Assembly: GCA_033239125.1 (NCBI GenBank)
Contig: BSWB01000004.1
Span: 29,633,501-29,697,500 of the forward strand
Length of the DNA: 64,000 bases
From: Fagopyrum homotropicum
Taxonomy: Eukaryota; Streptophyta; Magnoliopsida; Caryophyllales; Polygonaceae
Reading direction: 5' to 3'
Shown here: piece after piece, positions 23,540 to 34,226 of the stretch
Layout: each line of letters opens with the position of its first letter
Position numbering within the stretch: the first letter of the stretch is position 1
Translations under genes and position numbers: made by a program
The notes under the pieces: generated by a model
The model's input: only the letters and a program-made list of their open reading frames with translations
The model's database searches: none
Told to the model about the DNA's origin: nothing

Positions 23540-26500
23540 AAAGTACGCCAGTCAGAAGGTCAGCTCTCAAGGTACGAATCTAATGTATCGACTTGTTATC
23601 GCACAAGAGTCATCGTTTCCACATATAAGTATCCCGCATATCAAGGTTATCAATAACACACATCCTGACTAAGCACTCAAGTATGAAATAAACAAGCAGT
23701 CAGACAACATAACACATATATAGGGACAAACCCTAACTCGTCGTTCCCTAGATTACACTATCTCTACAAAAGTCTCTGAAAGGTTATGTCTCATACTACC
23801 CATAGTATCCAAGGTGGCCTCGTCGGCTTTTTATAAAACCACTAACTCTGAAATCTTTTCATGTACAGATCTCACAAGTGCCTACTACCACGTTCTAGTG
23901 TGGTAACTAGATATCTTACCGGTATCATTCGGCTCCATTGTCCGATTCTCTAAGCCGATGTCCTAACTTTTGTCTCGTAATATACCTCTACTGAATCCGT
24001 AGAAAACTAGGGTTACACTCTCCAATAGGGTGAGGATTACTAGGCCATCAATCACTTATAAACCGCTTTACAGCTTCAAGTGGTCACATTTTGCAACTCA
24101 CCTCCAGGTCCTTTGATGACTGTACAGAAAATAACCTAGTCAACTTTCTTCCCTTCGTTATGTTTATTTGACTACACACTCAGGCCAAAGGTCTTGGACC
24201 TCCGCCAGCACTTCGCCAAGTGCCTAATGCTCTTTGTATCACGACTCACTTGTCTTTTAATATGACCCAGTCATCTTATTCCTCAGGTAAGGAATTATCC
24301 CTTTACCCTTTTCCGGTCTAGTAGTGGAGACACAATCTAGTGGTCATCATCTGTATTCACTTGGCATTATTTTATAATATTTATGAATATCTAATATATT
24401 GTTAGCTCAACCTTAGGCTTCTCACGTATTTTTCAAGGTCTTGAGTGACATACAATATGTCCGGAATGACGGTATTAGATACAAGGCGATCTCACATCAC
24501 CGTCATTTGCTCACTCTACTCAATAGTTGTTAAAATTGCATTGTGTCCTATAATATCCCTCTTACTCAAAATGCAACCCGACTCCGTTCTGAGATAAAAT
24601 TCTTCTTATACTCCACTCTTGAGATTATGTTTTCTATATGTACGAGTACCGGTCTGTAAGTACACTCCCGTAGCTTCCTTTTCTTATCTGTCTTTCGATT
24701 CAACTTGATAGTTACTCACCTTGAGCTTGTTAGTGCAAGCCCTACACAACACCTTTATTACTTCGTTACTTCCTTTCTCATTTTATCAAGAAACTCGTTC
24801 TAAAGTACCATGCTAGGTATTAAATTCCAAATTTACTGGTCTTCCAACATGTGACTAGGTCGGCATGCTTCACTTGGATCTATAATGGGGTACCACTCTC
24901 TTTGTATACTTCTACGTGCACATACTTTCTCGTCTATCTAGTTGGTGATACAGTTCCTCGACAAAAATTTTTGTCACTCCACGTAGCCTATTTCACGTTC
25001 CTTCTAAACGAAACGCATTTCACCAATTATCATTGTCTTAGACTCGAGACGTCATTTGTTGTACTCTCGAGTTTCCGGTTCTGTGGGTTAGGACTCATCA
25101 CTCTTTCGCTGCGCTACTTTGATAATTATATTGTCACCCGCTAATCGTAAGGACATTTTCCGTGAGTCCAAATTGATGGACCCAAAATTCTCCCTATCCA
25201 TTACACCATAAGTCCTATCCGGATGAAATACCAAGTACCTTCCTTACTTGCTTTAAGGGACTAAGATAACGGTTGGAAGACGACCTCTTCCGTTTACTTT
25301 TGGAATTCTTCAAACACGGATCCAAACTTCCTGACTCGACTGAAGTTTGATCTTAACCAACCGAGAAGTAACCTCTAACACGATTCTCTCTATACCTTTA
25401 GTTGTCTAAGTAGATTTTCGTTGTCTACTTGAGGAACTCCTCCAAAGCATCGGTATAGTTAATTCAATAATTCTCAATCACAGATATCTCTTCTTAACTG
25501 TACATAGCTCGTCAATCCCCAAACAACTCTTGCACGTCCTCAGTTGATGTCGGTCAGTCAATAGTTGACTTATCTCTATTTCCGGGACTTACTTTTCTCA
25601 TACCTCTTTTGCCGTTAAATTTCCTGGTGAACACTACTTACTCAAGTTCATCAATTTATACTCCTTTAGCTCATTCTACATTACAACTTCCAGTTCCCCC
25701 GTGAGCTAACTCCATTCCTCGAGTCTCACTGTGTCGTCCATCTGACATCAATGGTCTTTTCTAGGTCTTCCAATATAGCTTGTAATCAAGTCTACCAAAA
25801 CTCTCATGACCTTAACTTCCTTCCACTTGCGGTTTATCTAATAGGGAATGCTACACACACTCTGTCTTGATTGACATAGAACCTTATCAAAATCATATAC
25901 TCCTTACTCCTCTAGTTCTTCTTTTATAATCCCTCTGTACTAACTGTGATATGCACCCTTTTCCTAGCCAGTAGGTAGTAAATCCCTCATACGCTTCCCT
26001 TGGTCTTCAATGACATAAAGGGGGTCCTTTCTGACCGTCTAGTCTTTCTTCTTAAGTTCTTAATTAGGGTTCCTTGATCGAACTCACTCCATGTTATTAT
26101 TAAGGTACTAGCACGCGGATCGATTTAGCTTCACATTTGTCGTTGTTGATCTCTTGAAGGGTCCTCTAGACGTTTATAAAATTCTTTCATCATTCTATGG
26201 TTATCCTCCTTATCTGATAACCAGTTACCACTGATTGACCCGCACGTGTTATGTCTCAATTATTACTGACTGGTATGTAGTTGACCTTCCATAAGATCAC
26301 AGACTTATTGTTCTTCTATCTCTTTTGAAGTTTGATAGACTTGGTGAAAATCTATCTCCTCTAGTTTCTTTGTTAATACTCTTTTAGTTTCTTCCACAGT
26401 CTGCACTTCTTTTGTTCTCTTATGAGGTCACTATACTCTTCTGAGTCTAGTCCTAGCATTCATCTGTCGTCAATGAGTGCATCAAGTCTTCCACATTAGC

Positions 26501-27615
26501 TTGTAAGCGTGTCTTCGCGATTCTCCTTACTTTAGTCATCATCTGTTTGCGGTTCTCTGGTATGAACCGTTAGTGTTGGTAACTTAAATCTCTTTGTAAA
26601 TGAGAAATTATTGCGGACCCTTGAGTCCACCAAATCACTTTTCCACATTCTTCCCCTTGTTTAGTTTTGTCTTGATCATGTCGCCTTTATAAAAATTCGT
26701 TGTCTCAATTTTAGACTTCTAGTTTCTTGGATACTTATGTCGGACTTTCATTCAAAACTCTCATATCCTTGAAGGACTCCACATGCTTCCATGGTTATAG
26801 GATTTATTTCTCGTCATCAAACTCACTCTTTATCTTTGTACCTTTTAACCTCTCACAACTGGGTCGACACTCTATCTTCTTTGTACTCTCATGTCCATGC
26901 TTGCTTCTGGCGGCGTCCGTCTTGATAGTCACGTCCTTTACACCGAAATTCTTGGTTGTACTCCGTTCTATATGATTCTTGTTTCTCCATTTTTTTATCT
27001 CCATTCTATGCTCTCGTCGTCTCTTGCATGGTTCTTCTAATTCATCTCTCGACTTCATACGACAAAGCCCCTAGCATGATTCTCAATTTCTTCTATCTAA
27101 GCTGACTCGGGAACTTCTTTCTCATCCGGTTGTACTGGCGGTAAAAATTTTCTAAACATCTTTACTGCTTTGCCCACCCGTCCTTCGGATGATTTATAAG
27201 TCACCAGGACGTCCATCAGAGTATCATACTAAATCTTGGTCTGAATCCCTTATCTCGTGTGGAAAACTCTTCAAACTCGTTACCTATTTATCATGAGGCG
27301 CTAATCGCTTCATGATATCACAACTAAAGAATACAAGATATCCTTTAGGATACTAGCATACTACACACACACAGATATATAATTTACACTAAAACCTATC
27401 GATATAAGTCTATATACTAACTCATCTATCGTTCCAAGCTGCAGAGATCCACGGAGAACGATGGTGGTCCGACGTACTACTAACCCAACAACCCGACTAT
27501 GCACGTGTGTAAAAACAGAAATCCGTTTTGAAAATCTCAGACCCCTTTCGGGTTCTAGTTATTTTATACATTCGGTCTTTCAGAAGATTTCAAGTGCCAT
27601 TGTTGCCAACCCAGA
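23540..27615 (-). pseudogene. Decayed gag-pol internal region of E3
   Basis: Minus-strand homologue of the E2 internal region. A gag-like stretch near 26804-27058 (RDELEEPCKRRRE) matches E2's RDELEESCKRRRE. The chromodomain tail remnant lies near 23750-23830. Stops and frameshifts interrupt every frame. The plus-strand ORFs here, such as 24851-25144 and 26727-26975, are antisense. Confidence 0.7.
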
Positions 27616-27627
27616 GCTCTGATACCA
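27616..27627 (-). other. Primer-binding site of E3
   Basis: GCTCTGATACCA on the plus strand, i.e. TGGTATCAGAGC on the minus strand, 3 nt from the 5' LTR. It is an exact initiator-Met tRNA complement. Confidence 0.9.
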
Positions 27628-27630
27628 TGT

Positions 27631-30600
27631 TGTAACACCCCAAATTCTCGGAACTCGGGGAGCTACTGGTTAGGACCTCACAATGGGTCCCGACCTTGGT
27701 TTAACAACAACATTACTTGGATCTTACAACAAAGCACAAATGTATTTAAAACAATTTCTAAAACATAATATTTTTAATGGTATAAACGTACACATGTGAC
27801 AGCCTTACAAACATATATAAAGATACATAACATGCATGACGTATGGAAGACTCCCCCGACCCATCTAATGAGTACGTGGACCCGGCTGACCATCCGTTCC
27901 GGATCTCTCTGCAACTGTCTATCTCTACAGATCTACAACACGGATAAACCGTTAGCTAACTATCCAAATATAAGCAAAAATGATAACAGCACAAACACAA
28001 GCAGAAACAAAATAAACAAACATCATGCTGGCACTCAACCGTTTATTATCTATTATTTAAGTGATTCACATTATTCAATTTAAGTTGTGGCACGAGAATT
28101 TTTTTTAGTTCTCGCCTCCGTTCCTTATCCAACTGGTGTAGGTCTAGCTGACTTCCACTGGTAGCATCACTACAAACCACGTATGGACTAGTCCCGAAAG
28201 AAACCCCCAGCGCCCGCAAGCTACTAAGCAGAATGCCACCGCCCGTTACTCTTAGGCCAAAATATAGGTCGGTAATTATATATCACAACCTATTTCCATA
28301 AACATTTCAATCACACACCACCATCATCATTTATACTCATATTTAGAAGTCAGCTAAGTAAGCCCAAAGGTCTTACCTGATATAAAGCTCGACTCTTTGT
28401 ACACCAACTCGCTCTGTAAACTGTAGCAACTCAGTTGCCTGTCAAAGGAGATAAGTGCATTAGCACACTCCTACGTAGTTAGAAGTCTAAGACTTCTAAA
28501 ATAGAATATTATATTAAGACATAACTAGTTGCAGTATTAATTTAGGGTAAAATGACCATTTTACCCTTGGTCCCGAAATTCCCGAAATTCTAAAAATTCC
28601 TGTCTAAACTCCTATTTGAGATTCTAAAATCATATTCTAACTCCCAAAGTTTCGTTGGGTTCCAAGCTGACATTTTTCCTATGTTACTATTTTCCGGGAA
28701 ATCGTACAGGTATAACTTCGATTCCAAATATAAAATTCGTAACCGCTTATAAAAATTCCGACGTAAATCCCTAGATTATCTATGATGTCCTATCTAACTT
28801 TAGGAGAAAGAATTTCTCCAAACTGTTCATTCAACAGTTTTATAAAAATTCCTAAAGTTGACTACTCCCTTTACAAATTCTATACTTAGCCAAAATCTGA
28901 GTATACTTCGAAAAATCATAACTCCTAAACCACTCACTGGATTTATCCCAAATTTTGATATGTTCTACTATAAAATCTTATCTATAATATATCCAAAATT
29001 TAGCTGCAAAGGAGATCAAAATCCTATTTAAAACTATCTCCCAAAACCGAATTTCAGCACAACAGAAAAACTGCTTACGACTCAATCTTGGAACAATCGT
29101 AAATCCCAAACCACTCGCTGGATGCCTCTCAAATTTTAATATGTTCTACAACAATATGTAAACTATATCATATCCAAAATTCAAGTCCAACGGATATCAA
29201 GAGCTTATTCAAAATCCTCTCACAAAACAGCATGACTTGCTGTTTTCCCCCAACACTCAGCACATATATAAAAACGTCAACTTTGAATCCTTATAAGTCT
29301 TAATCCGACCGTTAACTTTCTCTCAATTTTTTACACAGTAAACTACCTATATCTGTCTACCACATATCCAAAATTCAACGGTGGATGTTCGAGTTAAGGC
29401 ATTAAACTGCAGCCTTACATTCAGCAGTTTCTACACCAAACAAAAATGAACCTACACCCTTAAGCAAACAAGCTCTACTTCTGTTCCCCAGCCAGCAGCC
29501 CTAGATGACAACCCATTCAAAATACACACACAACCAGCAACCTTCCTACTCACTTCTCCCTCACCTACCTTACCCTCTCTATTGTTGTCCCTAATGTAAC
29601 AAATGCATACCGAAACAAGAAGAAGCGGAAGGCTAAACTGAGGACTCACAGGGAGGGGAAATTGCGATTGTCCAAGCGCTGTGCGCGGTGTGTCTCGTAA
29701 CTGGCTGCAAGGAGACGTGCTGGGCGTGTTCGGTCTTGGCTGTAAAGAGAGGTGTGGGCGTGTCCGGTCTTGGCTGCCACGGGACTTGCTGTACCATGGT
29801 GCTGTTACTCAGAAAACAGAAGGGAAGGAGGAGGAGACAGCCTTAGGCTCACCTGATGGTCGACGGGAAAGGTTGCAAGGCTTCGGTGGTTGCCAGCGTC
29901 GCTGCAAGGCTTCCGTCAGTTGCGACTCGTCCCTGGTCGGAGGTGCGTCGGCAGTCCCGACTGTCCAAATTTTACGGTGGTCTGCAGGTTGTTGAACGGT
30001 TAGACCCGGCGGTGCAGAAGGAAGATAGAGGGCTCGAGAGGTATATGACCTTACCGTCGTGACAGTCCCGGAGAGGCTCGAGTTGTACTTGCGGCGGCAC
30101 TAGCTTCGGCGTCGAGGGAATCGGTGGCTCAATTTACAGATTGAGCGTGGGAGGCTGGGGTGTTTTAGAAGGTGATACTTGCAGCGGCATGTAATAGCAG
30201 TGTCCGCTTGATTAGTTTGATTAGGTTTAGGATTAGGTTAAGTTTTTTTAATTAGTGGAGGGTTAGGTAGTTTGGGCCGGCTGAGGGTTATATGGGCCAA
30301 GTTAATTTGGGCCTGTTCACCCATTAAAATAAAAGACTGAATTAAACCCTCATTACTCTTATGGAATCGTTTCTTCGGTTTTTTAAATGTACGGAATATT
30401 TACGGGTTACAAAAATTTATCATTTTATGTGAATCAAGGTCACATAAAATGATAAAATTTAGTATTGTTTTATTTTATTTAAAAGAACCTAAGTTGGCGG
30501 ATCGGAATCCGGTTTTAAAATTTTCGGTTATTACATCAGTGCCCTCTTAAAAGAAGTTTCGTCCCGAAACTTAAAAGAAGACTTGTAACATTAGAGGCCA

Positions 30601-30692
30601 TACACAAGAACTAAAGCGCCGGAAAGAGGTCACAACGGTCGAGTTCTAATTTATTTCCGAGGTAGCCGAAAGAAATATTTCCGGGTATTACA
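27631..30692 (-). repeat. 5' LTR of E3
   Basis: 3,062 bp; near-identical to 20461-23502. It has about 21 extra bp near 30390-30412. The U3 hairpin is at 30418-30454 and the 157-bp head at 30536-30692. Confidence 0.92.
30418..30454 (-). other. U3 hairpin in E3 5' LTR
   Basis: Same 37-nt hairpin with 15-bp arms as at 23228-23264. Confidence 0.85.
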
Positions 30693-30697
30693 AAATA

Positions 30698-31364
30698 TTT
30701 TATATAAAATATTTTTTATTCATTATTATTTACTAAGTAACTAAATAATATATTATATTAATAACAATAAAACTTCTCATTTATTGAATACAAAAAATAA
30801 ATTTGGCCACCCTAGTTATTTTATTGTACCATAAATATTCTTCCGAAAATCTTCATTTTTATATATATTTTAAGATTTAATATACTATGCTAAATAATAC
30901 ACTCAAATAAAATATCATAAAATCAAGTCATCGAATAAAAGAAAACCGATTTCACTAATCCAATTTGTTATTTTTCAAAGAATTTTTCGATGTCACCATC
31001 AAATTAGACGAAATCAATTATTTTGAATGCAAAATATCAATTATACATAACATAACATTATTAAAGTTTTTAACTAAATGATTTATTATATATGTTTTAA
31101 AATACTATTGCATTCAATTAAATGAATAAAAACCTAATTTTATCAATATGCTTAGATATTTTACGCAAAACCCTTTTTGTTTAGATAACAAATTAAGATA
31201 GTTTCTTTACTTTTATCCAAAATTATGAAAACATCAAGGAAACTATACATACATCCAACCCATTTAATAAATCCTATTGTCAAATACAATAGAATCAACA
31301 AAAATATATGAATATCCTTTTTTAAATTGATTGATCATCTCTTTATGAGGAATAGGATGTATAG
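30698..31364. repeat. 1,741-bp tandem repeat, unit 3, middle part
   Basis: Continues unit 3 between E3 and E4, ending in the target site TATAG. It matches units 1, 2 and 4 with a few substitutions. No gene is visible. Confidence 0.85.
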
Positions 31365-31465
31365 TGTAATATCCGGAAATTTTAAGTTCCGGTAAATTGA
31401 AATTAACCAAAGTCCGATGAGAAAATCGTAAATAAATAAATAAGTAAATAAAACGAGCTTGGTTC

Positions 31466-31502
31466 TATCATTTTATGTGACCTAGATTCACATAAAATGA
31501 TA
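31466..31502 (+). other. U3 hairpin in E4 5' LTR
   Basis: 37 nt with 15-bp arms TATCATTTTATGTGA / TCACATAAAATGATA. The 7-nt loop (CCTAGAT) differs from that in E3. Confidence 0.85.
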
Positions 31503-31650
31503 AATTAAATGACCGGAAATAATTTACGTACATTAAAATAAGAATAAAAATAAGTTATAAAATACGGAATTTAATTCCGTATTTTTATAATTTTCGCACG
31601 CAAATAACGAGTTGCGTATCCGTATTTGCGGTCACATAGCGGACCGGGTG

Positions 31651-31741
31651 TGGGCCACTACAAAGCCCAATTTAGCAGCCCATTTAATTAACTTCTAACC
31701 CTAATTAAAATTAACCTATCCTACTCTAATTACCCTAACCA
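31651..31741 (+). promoter_or_regulatory. Site II / telo-box-like promoter cluster in E4 U3
   Basis: TGGGCC, AAGCCCAA and CAGCCCAT lie just upstream of TAACCCTAA and ACCCTAAC. In plants GCCCA (site II) plus AACCCTA (telo box) typifies promoters of ribosomal-protein and other growth-linked genes. The GC-rich leader follows directly. The function here is inferred. The 3' LTR has the same cluster near 39690-39780. Confidence 0.5.
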
Positions 31742-33184
31742 CAAACTGCGTCCCCATCTCTCTTCTGGACATCGACGATCGGCAGCTTTTGGATCTCCCT
31801 CCCTCTCGCGCGACTGGATCAGCAGCAGGCCGCAGCCACCGGTACGCCACCGAGGCGCCACCGAGCCGCGCCGCACTCCGCCGACCGCCGCAGTAGGTCC
31901 GGTAAGTTCGTGCCTCCCTTCTCTTCACCCTTCCTTCTCTCGATTCCGGGATCGTTAACCACCGCGCCTTCTCTCGGCCTGCAGTAGCACTGCCACCGGA
32001 CCACCGTCTTCTCCGACGCCGAAGCCAGGGCCGCCGCAGGAGCCGCCTCGCATCGCCTTAATCCTGGTAAGCAGCCGCCTTCTTCTTCCTCGTCATTCCC
32101 TTCTCGAACCAGCCCACAACTCACCTTCTTCGATCGTAGTGACCAACCTTTCCGGTACTAACCCGGACACTAAACGCGTCGAGCCACTGCAGGAGTCCAA
32201 GGCGGGAAGAACGGTGCAACGACGAACCAGTTGAGACCCTACGAGCCATCTTGCGGAACCGAACCGGACTGGGCTCCTTCGAATACGTAACGAGGCTGTA
32301 GACGGTGCGTGTATCCCTCATTTGTATATTTACACGTATATCACACCTGTTGGAATTATGGTGAAGTGAAATTGTGAATTCATATGTATATATATGCGTA
32401 AAGATGGACAGTAGAGAGGTGCTGATGGGTGAATCCTTTCCCCTGCAGTGTGTGTATATATGTATAGAGAGTGACAAGTATAAAGGGGCATAAAGGTGTA
32501 TATATACAAGTACTGCATTAAAATGTTGAGAAGAACGTGAGTGGAAGATGTGAGTTAGTTGAATAGGTTGAAATTGAGTATATATATATATACCTAGGAT
32601 ACATATAAGTACATATATATTCAGTCACGGAAGGTTAACGGGAGCGAGTGTAAGCCGAGTACATAAATATACATATATATATTATATAAAAGTATACTTA
32701 CGAGTTTAAGTAGGTGAAATATTAAAGTATGTGAATTTATATATGTATATCTAAATACCTAAGAATTTCGGATGTTATATTTTTGGAAGGAAAGTTAGTA
32801 TGAAGGGAAGTATGTATGTATATATATATACAGATATTTAGATATATATATATATAAGATTAGTAAATACCCGAAAATGAAGTAACGTAATCCCAGATGA
32901 CGAGTAGACGAGAGTAATTTTTATAACCTTAGTAAACTATTTTGGAAGTAACCTTAAATTAGAAAGGTGTTCCAAAAGAAATATTAGAGGTCAAGAAGTG
33001 ACCCGGAGAATTATCTACACTAAGGGTAAAACGTTCTTTTACCGTATGAGAATCGTTCTTTCCGTAATTCCTTCGCATGAGGATGGACATAGAAAGGTGA
33101 TTTTGATACACATGCCTTCATTGACAGGCACTTGAGTTACACGAGTACGGACTATCTGAGGAGTGTTAGAGTGTTTTGACTCAG

Positions 33185-33631
33185 GTAAGTCCTTGCGACT
33201 TACTTAGCCAGTTTCTGAGTGTTAGTTGAGTGATAGTAGTGGTGTGTGCTATTGCTTGATTTAATAATAATAACTTGCTAGGACGACTGTTTTTACGTTT
33301 AAGGCCCAAGTGTATGTATAACGGGCCGTGACATCACTGCCCAGCTCTGACAGGAGACTGGGAGGTTCTCTATACCCAGACCATACAGGTACAAGGTGAG
33401 GTGCATCGGATCCATTCCTGATGGTTACACGGGGGCGGAGGCGAGGTTTGGGAATCCCTCGTGTCACAAAATAAGTATCACTAGAGTGAATGAGTAAATT
33501 AAAGCAAGATAATAAAACGGACTTGTTTGAAAGCATGCTGAGCGTTTATGTTTATCTGAGTGTGTTTGTGCTGCTATTATTCTGCTAATATTTAGATAAC
33601 TAGCTAACGGTTCTTGTTGTTGTTGTTTTAG
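33185..33631 (+). other. Intron-like block in E4 5' LTR
   Basis: CAG|GTAAGTCC donor at 33185, CTAAC at 33604 and a T-rich tract ending TTTTAG at 33631 (447 nt). The upstream acceptor-like TTGACAG ends at 33127, so 33128-33184 would be a 57-nt exon. The donor itself lies in a hairpin, GTAAGTCCTTGCGACTTAC. Confidence 0.5.
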
Positions 33632-33959
33632 ATTTACCGCAGGTTAGATCAGCAGCTGAGTGATCCGGAAGTAGTGGTCAGCCGGGTCTCCGTACTCCTT
33701 AGAGCGGGGTTGGGGTTGTTTTGTCTTTCCTTTCTGTTGGTTAAGACAGTTGTTCTTTTCTCTTGTTTAAGTACTGTAGGCTGCTAGACAGTGTTGCATT
33801 CATTACTCTAAAAACATGGTTTTTTTTATGAATTTCGGTTTCTTTATTTGTGTCTTGTTGCAAGGTCCTAGTAATGTTGTTGTCAAACTGAGGTCGGGAC
33901 CCATTGTGAGGTTCTAACCAGTAATACTCCGAGTTCTGAGAATTCGGGGTGTTACAACA

Positions 33960-33971
33960 TGGTATCAGAGC
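33960..33971 (+). other. Primer-binding site of E4
   Basis: TGGTATCAGAGC, 3 nt after the 5' LTR; exact complement of the initiator methionine tRNA 3' end. Confidence 0.93.
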
Positions 33972-34226
33972 TCTAGGTTGGCAACAATGGCACTTGAAAT
34001 CTTCTGAAAGACCGAATAAATTTTAAGCAGAACCCGAAAAGGGATCTGAGTTTTGAAAAGAAATTTTTTGGTTTTAAATGCATGCATAGTCTGGTTGGGA
34101 ATAGAAAAGTACGGCTGACCACCACTACTACCGCGGATCTCAGTATGCTTAGTTGGACTTTAGGTTACTGTAGTTGGACTTTTGGACTTTCAGCTAGTAG
34201 TAATTATAGTTTTTATTCTTGCACAG

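Larger units (their letters stand above)
20461..30692 (-). mobile_element. E3: non-autonomous Ty3/gypsy retrotransposon, minus strand
   Basis: 10,232 bp flanked by AAATA (20456-20460 and 30693-30697); joining the flanks restores the tandem unit. On the minus strand the 5' LTR is 27631-30692 and the 3' LTR 20461-23502, with roughly 25 differences by eye. The internal region is homologous to that of E2 but more diverged, and equally without coding capacity. Its LTRs carry an extra 157-bp head compared with E2. Confidence 0.92.
31365..33956 (+). repeat. 5' LTR of E4
   Basis: 2,592 bp from TGTAATATCCGG to GGGGTGTTACA. It holds one U3 hairpin, a promoter-like block of GCCCA and telo-box motifs, a GC-rich stretch with donor/acceptor-like pairs (31902-31984 and from 32067), (TA)n runs, and the conserved leader intron-like block. 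Confidence 0.95.

Noticed and set aside
31697..31741. Interstitial telomere repeat
   Set aside because: There are only isolated AACCCTA motifs and no tandem run, so a promoter motif is the better reading.
33960..33971. tRNA-like sequence TGGTATCAGAGC
   Set aside because: It is only the 12-nt primer-binding site; no cloverleaf is present here or at the other four sites.
34182..34226. Extending E4 gag upstream to 34182
   Set aside because: This would start on TTG. The ATG at 34227 fits plant initiation and begins the Arg-rich gag N-terminus.
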